Assembly: GCA_025358395.1 (NCBI GenBank) | Contig: JANYJT010000054.1 | Coordinates: 1-7,232 of the forward strand | Direction: 5' to 3' | DNA: 7,232 nucleotides | Source of the DNA: Bacteroidia bacterium | GTDB taxonomy: Bacteria > Bacteroidota > Bacteroidia > Bacteroidales > Prolixibacteraceae | Shown: in pieces, positions 1 through 5,635 of the stretch | Position numbering within the stretch: position 1 is the first letter of the stretch | Layout: every line of letters begins with the position of its first letter | Notes under the pieces: model-generated | Database searches by the model: none | Told to the model about the DNA's origin: nothing | Seen by the model: the letters and a program-made list of their open reading frames with translations, nothing else | Position numbers and translations under genes: made by a program

Positions 1-510
1 TTCATGGGTTCAGTTGTCGGTTCTGAAGTAACTGCAGCTGCTATTGGTCTCAAGGCTGGTGTACGCAGGGATCCATTTGCCATGCTTCCATTTATTGGTT
101 ACAACATGGCTGATTATTTTGGACACTGGCTGACAATTGGAGAAAATGCACCGAATCCTGAGGCTCTGCCTAAAATTTTCAATGTAAATTGGTTCCGCAA
201 AGATCAGGATGGCAAGTGGTTGTGGCCGGGTTACGGAGATAACATGCGCGTTCTTGCCTGGATTTTTGGAAGATGTGAAGGTACTGCAGCTGCAACGGAA
301 ACTGCCATAGGTTTTGTGCCAACAATCGATGGTGTTGATATCAGTGGCCTTGATGTCACCAAAGAAGATATCGCTGAGCTGGTCAAGGTTGACAAAACAC
401 TCTGGAAAGAGGAGCTTGAGCTAATCAAGGAACAGCAAATTGCGCTGGGTGCGAGATTACCTGCGGAATTAAAGCAACAGGTTATTGATCTGGAATCAAG
501 ATTGAATTAA
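1..510 (+). CDS. pckG: Phosphoenolpyruvate carboxykinase (GTP), C-terminal part
   Basis: The reading frame is open from the first base, so the gene begins upstream; about 169 residues of a family normally near 600 residues are present. PEPCK (GTP) converts oxaloacetate plus GTP to phosphoenolpyruvate, CO2 and GDP in the cytosol, the entry step of gluconeogenesis, or runs in reverse as an anaplerotic CO2-fixing step. The sequence shows the family's GSEVTAAA segment (near residue 8), RRDPFAMLPF, YNMADYFGHW and the guanine-binding stretch NWFRKDQDGKWLWPGYGDN (bases 187-243), followed by RVLAWIFGRCEG. Compared with animal enzymes, the first guanine-contacting Phe and the Asn are kept, while the second and third Phe are Trp and Tyr. 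The 3' end is complete (TAA at 508-510) and is followed by a terminator, so the gene ends its transcription unit. The ATP-dependent enzyme is an unrelated-looking sequence and is excluded. Confidence 0.95.
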   Translation, partial: FMGSVVGSEVTAAAIGLKAGVRRDPFAMLPFIGYNMADYFGHWLTIGENAPNPEALPKIFNVNWFRKDQDGKWLWPGYGDNMRVLAWIFGRCEGTAAATETAIGFVPTIDGVDISGLDVTKEDIAELVKVDKTLWKEELELIKEQQIALGARLPAELKQQVIDLESRLN

Positions 511-534
511 TTTTCCGATCAAAATAGATAAAAA

Positions 535-562
535 TGCGCCGCAGAGATGGGGCGCTTTTTTT
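535..562 (+). terminator. Rho-independent terminator after pckG
   Basis: GCGCC (536-540) pairs with GGCGC (551-555) around a 10-base loop, followed directly by seven T (556-562). An A-run lies before the stem. It sits 25 bases after the pckG stop codon, as expected for the end of that transcript. Confidence 0.85.
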
Positions 563-666
563 GTGCCTTATATTTTGAAAAATTTCATTTTAATTTCAAT
601 TGAGGTTGAATCATTCATTTAGAAATCGCTAAAAGCTTGCTGCTAAAGGGATGTCCGTAAAAATTG

Positions 667-674
667 TATCTTTG
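667..674 (+). promoter_or_regulatory. Bacteroidota-type -7 promoter element
   Basis: TATCTTTG matches the Bacteroidota -7 consensus TAnnTTTG exactly. The nearest upstream TTG (637-639) is 27 bases away, longer than the usual spacing of about 19-21 to the -33 element, so only the -7 half is convincing. The element ends four bases before the ATG at 679, so transcription from it would start at or next to the start codon and give a leaderless or nearly leaderless mRNA. It also rules out an in-frame TTG at 664 as the translation start, because that codon overlaps the promoter. Confidence 0.5.
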
Positions 675-678
675 GAGC

Positions 679-960
679 ATGACAAACAATGACATTATAA
701 AAAAGCTTAGGGTCGCGCTAAAATTAAAGGATGATGACATCGTCAAAATTCTCGCGTTGGTTGATTTCAAGATAACCACCACGGAATTAGGTGCTGTCTT
801 TCGCAAAGAAGATCATCCAAATTACAAGGAGTGCGGAGATCAGCTGTTGCGCAATTTTTTGAATGGTTTGATCATTCACTTAAGGGGGCCAATGGAAGGC
901 CCCCAAGTAACAAGTCACGAGGCTCCAAAGAAAGTAATTATTAGGAAGGCTAATGGCTAA
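679..960 (+). CDS. DUF1456 (YehS-like) single-domain protein
   Basis: A small protein of 93 residues from the ATG at 679. Residues 1 to about 70 match the DUF1456 repeat as I recall it from E. coli YehS: NNDIIKKLRVALKLKDDDIVKIL, then a Phe-Lys-Ile-Thr-Thr-Thr segment, FRKEDHPNYKECGDQLLRNFLNGL. E. coli YehS (about 156 residues) carries two such repeats; only one is present here, closest to the second. The family's biochemical function is not established; it is a soluble, mostly helical protein with no signal peptide or membrane segment. The last 20 or so residues (after RGPMEG) are not conserved and run into a hairpin (878-908) and a tandem repeat (948-968), so the natural C-terminus may have been altered. 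A -7 promoter element lies immediately upstream and pckG ends with its own terminator, so this appears to be a separate unit. Confidence 0.85.
   Translation: MTNNDIIKKLRVALKLKDDDIVKILALVDFKITTTELGAVFRKEDHPNYKECGDQLLRNFLNGLIIHLRGPMEGPQVTSHEAPKKVIIRKANG
878..908 (+). other. GC-rich hairpin inside the 3' end of the DUF1456 gene
   Basis: GGGGGCC (884-890) and GGCCCCC (898-904) form a perfect 7-base-pair stem with a 7-base loop. ACTT (878-881) and AAGT (905-908) extend it by four pairs after an AA bulge (882-883). No T-run follows, so it is not a standard intrinsic terminator. It lies in coding sequence just past the conserved domain and may slow polymerase or protect the 3' end of the mRNA; this role is inferred. 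Confidence 0.6.
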
Positions 961-968
961 TGGCTAAA
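948..968 (+). repeat. Degenerate 7-bp tandem repeat (GGCTAAT)
   Basis: Three consecutive units, GGCTAAT (948-954), GGCTAAT (955-961) and GGCTAAA (962-968), are followed by a degraded GGCAAAGGG (969-977). The repeat contains the TAA stop codon of the DUF1456 gene (958-960). It stands directly before the truncated transporter gene, so it may mark the site of a deletion or slippage event. Confidence 0.75.
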
Positions 969-1016
969 GGCAAAGGGATAATGTTAAAAGTATAAAGTTG
1001 GCATGGCAGCTTATAA

Positions 1017-1589
1017 AGTGTCTATCTGATGGGATTTTTCTTTATCATGATGGGTATTCTGACAACCATGTTTATGGCTGCTACCTTTGGAGAGAAAGAA
1101 CTTGGATTGAAAGAGGGAGTACTTATTCCTGCTATTTTAGGAATCCAACTGTTGGTCATGTTTGGTGCATGGTTTTTTGCAAAGCTATCTGGCCGGATCG
1201 GAAATCTGAAGGCAATGATCTTTTCAGTAATCATTTGGATCGTGGTCTGTTTTTACACCTTCACGATCCAACAGGCAGCAGGCTTTATCATTGCCGCATT
1301 TGTCATCGGAATCGTAATGGGTGGATCGCAGTCGCTGGCCCGATCTACCTATTCAAAAATGTTGCCTGAAACTACAGATCATACCTCATTCTTTAGTTTT
1401 TACGATGTTACTGAAAAACTGGCAACAGTAGCGGGCACTTTCAGTTTTGGTATCATCGAAGCGATCACAGGCAGTATGCGATATTCAGTCCTGGCTATTA
1501 CTATTTTCTTTGGGATTGGGTTGGTGTTTTTGGTGATGCTTTTGGTTAACCCAAAAGCATCATATATTTCACTCCACAGAGCAGATTGA
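1017..1589 (+). pseudogene. UMF1/Atg22-like MFS transporter, N-terminal half missing
   Basis: The frame is open after a stop at 1014-1016; its first ATG is at 1029, giving 186 residues against the roughly 420-450 of the family. The sequence starts in the middle of a membrane helix (YLMGFFFIMMGILTTMFM), then shows AATFGEKELGL, a helix around LLVMFGAWFFAKLSGRIG, a helix IFSVIIWIVVCFYTF, another followed by the family signature GGSQSLARSTYSKMLP, then FFSFYDVTEKLA and two final helices ending near LVMLLV. This matches the C-terminal six-helix half of UMF1-type transporters (inner membrane, substrate unknown). Only about 50 bases separate the preceding repeat from this point, so the N-terminal half cannot be nearby. 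A half-transporter is unlikely to work; I read it as a decayed gene or a deletion/assembly junction. The frame itself has no internal stop, so any break is recent. It converges on the RNase gene with a six-base gap. Confidence 0.8.
1534..1562. other. Perfect inverted repeat at the convergent gene ends
   Basis: GATGCTTTTGG (1535-1545) and CCAAAAGCATC (1551-1561) are perfect reverse complements around a 5-base loop TTAAC; T1534-A1562 adds a twelfth pair. It lies in the last codons of the transporter remnant, about 25 bases before its stop and 34 bases beyond the stop of the opposing RNase gene. A bidirectional terminator or 3'-end-stabilising hairpin fits the position, but no clear T-run follows on either strand. 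Confidence 0.6.
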
Positions 1590-1595
1590 AACCAC

Positions 1596-2999
1596 TTAGT
1601 CAATTTCTACTTCGCTCATCGCCTCCGGAATTTCAATATTGCTGAAACCAGATGTCTCCATTTGCCCTTTGTAGAATAGTTGAGTTTCATAATCACCATG
1701 AACAAGGAATACTTTCCTGATAGCCGATTTAACCTGGCAGTTTAAAAATGCCAGCATCTCGTTATAGTCTCCATGACCGCTGAAGGCTTCAATCCTTGCA
1801 ATTTCAGCATTGACGCTGTATTGGGTACCAAAAATGGAAACATTTTTCTCGCCATTTACCAGACGGGCACCCAATGTGCGTGGGGCACAATAGCCTACCA
1901 CCAAAATGGTATTATTTGGATTGGAGATATTGTTGGCCAAGTGGTGCTTGATCCTTCCGGCTTCCATCATCCCAGAGGCAGATATAATAATGCAAGGTTT
2001 CTTAAACGAATTTAATTTTTTAGAATCATTGGTTGCTGTAATATAATGCAGAGAATTGAATCCAAAGGGATCATCGTCCGTTTCAACCACTTTTAATACT
2101 TCATCGTTGAAACACTCTGAATGGAGTCTGAAGATAGTCGTTGCATTGACTGCCAGCGGACTATCGACATAAATCTGTATTTTTGGCAGCATTCCGGCAT
2201 TATAGAATTTGTTAAGACTAAAGACAATGTCCTGCGTTCTGCCGATGGCAAAGGAAGGGATAATCAATTTTCCCTGTTTTCTGACACAAGTATCATTGAC
2301 CACTTTGAGCAAATCCTCCTCGGCATGTGAGAACTGCTGGTGCAATCTGTTCCCGTATGTTGATTCAGTGATCAGGTAATCACATTGCCTGAAAGCATCC
2401 GGCGATCGTAATATCTTACTGACTGGCCTGCCAATATCTCCGGTATAGGCAATTTTGGTTGTTTTGCCATTCTCCGTAATCTCAAGAGAGGCGGTACCTG
2501 CGCCTAACAGGTGCCCATTGTTAGTAAAACGAACCTTCACATTGTCATCGATGTAGAATTTGCGATTATAGGCAATGCCAATGAAAAGCTGCATACATTC
2601 TTTCGCAATATCTGATGTGTAGATTGGTTCTACCGGCTCAAGGCCATGTTTAATGCGTTTTTTATTGAACCACTTGACGTCTAGCTCCTGGATATGACCA
2701 CTATCAGCAAGCATAATTGCACAAAGATCCCGGGTAGCGTTGGTGCAAATTACTGATCCTTTGAAACCAAGTTTGTAGACAAATGGGATTAATCCTGAAT
2801 GGTCAATATGCGCATGGGTTAAGATGATGTGGTCAATCTCCCTGGGATCAAAACCGAGGTTGCGGTTAGAGGCGTCTGTTTCCATTCCTTTCCCCTGAAA
2901 CATACCACAGTCCAAAAGAATTTTCTTTCCGTTGTTCAGGGTGATCAGGTGTTTGCTTCCCGTGACTTCGCGGGCGGCACCGATAAATTTAATTTTCAT
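1596..2999 (-). CDS. Beta-CASP metallo-beta-lactamase-fold ribonuclease
   Basis: A complete 467-residue protein of the beta-CASP family (COG1236/YSH1 group, related to CPSF73 and bacterial zinc-dependent RNases), predicted to cut RNA in the cytosol using two zinc ions. The metallo-beta-lactamase core shows LLDCGMFQG (Asp30, motif 1), HAHIDH (62-67, motif 2), His163 in GHLLGAGT (motif 3) and Asp188 in TGDIGR (motif 4). The beta-CASP part begins near ESTYGNR (212-218) with Glu212 as motif A, then PSFAIGRTQD, DSPLAV, ISASGM (339-344) and GRIKHH with the motif B histidine near 352. Motif C is the SGHGD form (His409), and a last metal-binding histidine lies in LVHGD (His434). All catalytic positions are present, and the length fits the family's single-subunit members, which lack the C-terminal extension of RNase J. 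The ATG is at 2999-2997, with MKIKFIGAAREVTGS a usual family start. A weak -7-like TAACTTTA lies at 3029-3022. The gene upstream has its own terminator, so this is probably a separate unit. Confidence 0.93.
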   Translation of the reverse strand: MKIKFIGAAREVTGSKHLITLNNGKKILLDCGMFQGKGMETDASNRNLGFDPREIDHIILTHAHIDHSGLIPFVYKLGFKGSVICTNATRDLCAIMLADSGHIQELDVKWFNKKRIKHGLEPVEPIYTSDIAKECMQLFIGIAYNRKFYIDDNVKVRFTNNGHLLGAGTASLEITENGKTTKIAYTGDIGRPVSKILRSPDAFRQCDYLITESTYGNRLHQQFSHAEEDLLKVVNDTCVRKQGKLIIPSFAIGRTQDIVFSLNKFYNAGMLPKIQIYVDSPLAVNATTIFRLHSECFNDEVLKVVETDDDPFGFNSLHYITATNDSKKLNSFKKPCIIISASGMMEAGRIKHHLANNISNPNNTILVVGYCAPRTLGARLVNGEKNVSIFGTQYSVNAEIARIEAFSGHGDYNEMLAFLNCQVKSAIRKVFLVHGDYETQLFYKGQMETSGFSNIEIPEAMSEVEID

Positions 3000-3083
3000 T
3001 GCATTGGTGTTTTGCGTGATATAAAGTTAGGTAAATTTAAATAGCATTCTCTTTTAATTGAAATTAAGTCATCTCATGGTAAT

Positions 3084-3118
3084 AAAAAAAGTGCCTTCCC
3101 AAAAGAGAGGCACTTTTT
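3084..3118 (-). terminator. Rho-independent terminator after the EF-G-like gene
   Basis: GTGCCT (3091-3096) pairs with AGGCAC (3108-3113) around an 11-base loop. A-runs (3084-3090) and T-runs (3114-3118) flank it, so on the minus strand the stem is followed by seven T; the flanking A/T runs also extend the stem. It lies 23-50 bases after the stop codon of the EF-G-like gene and separates it from the RNase gene. By symmetry it could also stop plus-strand transcription. Confidence 0.88.
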
Positions 3119-3140
3119 ATATAATTTAATGTTCGGATTT

Positions 3141-5297
3141 TTAATCTTCAGTCTGCGTTGCAGCATAAGTTTTGAGCAGTTCGTCCTGAACCTCGGCCGG
3201 TACTTTTTCGTAGCTGGCAAACTTCATTTTGAACATGGCTCGTCCCTGAGTTACCGAACTTAAAGTAGTTGAATATTTATTCATTTCTTTCAGTGGAACT
3301 TTGGCAACTATTTTCTCAAATCCTTTCTCAGATGTCATTCCCATAATCAGTGCACGGCGGTTTTGAAGATCACCCATCACATCTCCCATGCGATCGCCCG
3401 GAACCAGAACCTCAACATCATAAATGGGTTCCAGAATCTTGGCTCCGGCTTTCTTGAAGGCTTGACTAAATGCATTTCTTCCGGCTAAACGGAAAGAGAT
3501 TTCATTGGAATCGACAGGGTGCATCTTGCCTTCATAAATACAAACGCGGATATCGCGGGCGTATGATCCGGTTAGCGGACCCTCTTCCATTTTTTCCATG
3601 ATTCCTTTCAAGATGGCAGGGTGGAAGCGGGCATCGATCGAACCACCAACGATACAGTTGCAGAAGACAAGCTTTCCGCCCCAAGGCAGTTCTGTAACTT
3701 CCGTTCCCCGAAGGCTCACCTTCATTTCTTTGCCGTCAATGACAAACATGGTAGGAGCAGGCATCCCTTCTTCGAATGGTTCAATGACCATGTGAACTTC
3801 GCCAAACTGACCCGATCCACCGCTTTGTTTACGGTGACGGTAGTCGGCCTGGGCAATCTTGGTAATTGTTTCCCGGTAGGGGATCTTGGGATTTAAAAAC
3901 TGGATATCAATTTTGTACACATTGTCGAAATACCATTTCAATGTATTAATATGGTATTCTCCTTGACCATGGATTAAGATTTGTTTCAGCTCCTTGGAGT
4001 ACTCGATGATGTAGGTAGGATCTTCTTCGTGTAACCTGTGCAAGTACTCACCCATTTTCTCCTCATCAGATTCATTAACAGCCTTAACGGCAGTTGTATA
4101 TCTTGGAGCAGGGAATGGAATGGGAGGAAATTCAATCTCTGCATCTTTCTCACAAAGCGTGTTATTGTGCTTTACATCTTTCAATTTTACCGTAGCTCCA
4201 ATATCCCCGGCTACCATTTCTGGGACTTTGTTCCTCGCTTTTCCGGCAACGGCGAAGATCTGAGAGATGCGTTCTTTGGAATTTTTAGCCATGTTGGTCA
4301 AATCCATTCCTTCCTTCAATGTACCTGAGATGACCTTAAAATAAGTTACTTCACCAACGTGCTGCTCCAGGGAGGTCTTGAAACAATAAATTGAAGTTGG
4401 ACCTTTTGTGCTGATAGGAATCAATTTTCCATCAACTGTCTCTACCGGAGCCAATTCTCCAGGATCCGGAGCAACATTGACGATGAAGTCCATCAGACGG
4501 CGAATCCCCATATCTTTTGCTGCACAGGTACAAAAAACTGGATATAAGCCTCGTGAAAGCATTCCCAGCTTCAGACCTTTCTTCATTTCATCTTCATTTA
4601 GGGAGCCCTGGTCGAAAAACAGTTCCATCAAAGCTTCGTCATTCTCAGCAGCCATTTCAACCAGCGAATTGTGGTATTCTTCGGCTTTTTCCATTTCTGA
4701 GGCAGGGATGTCCAAAACTTCAGGTTTTCCCCCTTGCGGTCCCCATTGAAGCATCTTCATTTTAAGGACATCAATAGCTTTGTTGTATCCCAAACCAGGA
4801 TTTACGGGGTATTGAACGATGGCCAGTTTATTTCCAAAGGTTGTTTTGGCCATCTCAATGGTATTCTCCCAATTGCTGTTTTCATGATCGAGATGGTTAA
4901 TCACAAAAATCAGCGGTTTATGAAATTTTTCGGCATTTCGGTTGGCGATTTCAGTACCAACTTCAACTCCATTGACTGCATTAAATACAAGTAAACCTGT
5001 GGCTGCTACGCTCAATGCAGGTATTACTCCACCCACAAAATCATCCATCCCCGGAGTGTCGATGACGTTGATTTTGCAGCCTTCAAATTCGGTATAAAGA
5101 ACGGTTTCATGAACAGAGTTGCCATACTCTTGCTCGACGAGATTGTAATCAGATGCAGTGTTTTTGCTCTTTACATCACCTCTGCGATTGATAATCCCAC
5201 CCTCGAAGAGCATGGCTTCTACAAGGGTGGTTTTCCCGGCGCCCGAATTTCCGAGCACTGTAATGTTCCTGATTTCACTGGTTTGGTATACTTTCAT
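3141..5297 (-). CDS. Divergent EF-G-like translational GTPase
   Basis: A complete 718-residue protein with the five-domain layout of elongation factor G, but of the divergent second type (EF-G-like, COG0480) rather than canonical FusA. G1 is GNSGAGKT (16-23). Switch I is unusual (KNTASDYNLVEQEYGNSV instead of the canonical EQEKERGITI form). G3 is DTPG (80-83) followed by Met84 where true EF-G has the catalytic His. G4 is NHLD (134-137). Domain II and III follow, then the domain IV RKQSGGSGQFG segment (about 489-499), the tip loop HPVDSNE with His593 matching the translocation-critical tip histidine, and domain V with ILEPIYDVEV and MGDVMGDLQNRR. Retention of the tip loop suggests ribosome binding; the exact role is unproven (a translocation helper, ribosome rescue or recycling factor). 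Start: ATG at 5297-5295 (MKVYQTSEIRNI), the usual start of relatives. An upstream in-frame TTG at 5357 lies within the promoter element and is rejected. No Shine-Dalgarno is seen. Confidence 0.92.
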   Translation of the reverse strand: MKVYQTSEIRNITVLGNSGAGKTTLVEAMLFEGGIINRRGDVKSKNTASDYNLVEQEYGNSVHETVLYTEFEGCKINVIDTPGMDDFVGGVIPALSVAATGLLVFNAVNGVEVGTEIANRNAEKFHKPLIFVINHLDHENSNWENTIEMAKTTFGNKLAIVQYPVNPGLGYNKAIDVLKMKMLQWGPQGGKPEVLDIPASEMEKAEEYHNSLVEMAAENDEALMELFFDQGSLNEDEMKKGLKLGMLSRGLYPVFCTCAAKDMGIRRLMDFIVNVAPDPGELAPVETVDGKLIPISTKGPTSIYCFKTSLEQHVGEVTYFKVISGTLKEGMDLTNMAKNSKERISQIFAVAGKARNKVPEMVAGDIGATVKLKDVKHNNTLCEKDAEIEFPPIPFPAPRYTTAVKAVNESDEEKMGEYLHRLHEEDPTYIIEYSKELKQILIHGQGEYHINTLKWYFDNVYKIDIQFLNPKIPYRETITKIAQADYRHRKQSGGSGQFGEVHMVIEPFEEGMPAPTMFVIDGKEMKVSLRGTEVTELPWGGKLVFCNCIVGGSIDARFHPAILKGIMEKMEEGPLTGSYARDIRVCIYEGKMHPVDSNEISFRLAGRNAFSQAFKKAGAKILEPIYDVEVLVPGDRMGDVMGDLQNRRALIMGMTSEKGFEKIVAKVPLKEMNKYSTTLSSVTQGRAMFKMKFASYEKVPAEVQDELLKTYAATQTED

Positions 5298-5354
5298 GAG
5301 AAAAAAATTTAATAAAATATTCTGGTTGTTTATAAAACTTATTTTCAATCCCTT

Positions 5355-5362
5355 CAAAAATA
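5355..5362 (-). promoter_or_regulatory. Bacteroidota-type -7 element of the EF-G-like gene
   Basis: On the minus strand, 5362 to 5355 reads TATTTTTG, an exact fit to TAnnTTTG. Transcription would begin near 5350, leaving a 5' leader of about 50 bases before the ATG at 5297. The closest upstream TTTG (5395-5392 on the minus strand) is 29 bases away, longer than the usual spacing, so the -33 part is unclear. Confidence 0.5.
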
Positions 5363-5396
5363 GAAATTATTTAAAATGGTACGACCGATTGCAAAA

Positions 5397-5434
5397 TTTT
5401 CGATTTTCGATTTTCGAATTTGGAATTTCGAAAA
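5397..5434 (+). repeat. TTTTCGA tandem repeat with an inverted copy
   Basis: Three perfect tandem units TTTTCGA occur at 5397-5403, 5404-5410 and 5411-5417. TTTTCGAA (5411-5418) is then matched by its reverse complement TTCGAAAA (5427-5434) across eight bases, giving a possible small hairpin. Short repeats of this look are common between genes in Bacteroidota. Its position upstream of the EF-G-like promoter allows, but does not show, a regulatory role. Confidence 0.7.
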
Positions 5435-5592
5435 AACTGCAACCAGCCTAATATCAGAGGAATGCCAATTTGGTATGACCATCTGTTCCTCAATTTTTAT
5501 GTTACTAAACATGTTATTCTTTTTTGACGGACGAAATGATTCCATTGTCGTTTTTCGTATCTCGATTTTGTGGCAGGCAGACTTCATCCTGA

Positions 5593-5609
5593 TATATTTT
5601 GCATATTTG
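5593..5609 (+). promoter_or_regulatory. Candidate promoter -7 region of the C39 exporter
   Basis: Two overlapping imperfect -7 elements are seen: TATATTTTG (5593-5601), one base longer than the consensus, and CATATTTG (5602-5609), with C for the first T. A TTTG at 5567-5570 lies 22 bases before the first, close to normal -33 spacing. Either would give a short leader of roughly 20-30 bases before the ATG at 5636. Confidence 0.35.
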
Positions 5610-5635
5610 CATTTAACCAAAACTGATTTTGACTA

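Larger units (their letters stand above)
5298..5635. other. Divergent intergenic region without a gene
   Basis: A 338-base AT-rich region lies between the divergently transcribed EF-G-like gene and the C39 exporter gene. It holds a -7 element for each direction and a TTTTCGA repeat cluster (5397-5434). Open frames exist on both strands but have no recognisable domain, no leader peptide ending in Gly-Gly and low-complexity composition where they cross the repeats, so none is called. No RNA gene or riboswitch structure is recognised in 5435-5590. Confidence 0.7.

Noticed and set aside
998..1369. A 123-codon plus-strand frame overlapping the transporter remnant
   Set aside because: It is rich in Cys, Trp and His and resembles no family, while the other frame gives a clear UMF1-type protein; it is a shadow.
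3045..3066. A/T-rich partial palindrome upstream of the RNase gene
   Set aside because: It is low-complexity A/T sequence with an imperfect match; such palindromes are expected by chance at this composition.
3598..4765. Several 65-113-codon plus-strand frames opposite the EF-G-like gene
   Set aside because: All lie antisense to a complete conserved gene, have no domain and no promoter of their own.
5298..5357. A 20-residue N-terminal extension of the EF-G-like protein starting at TTG 5357
   Set aside because: The codon lies inside the -7 element, and family members start at MKVYQT, so the ATG at 5297 is preferred.
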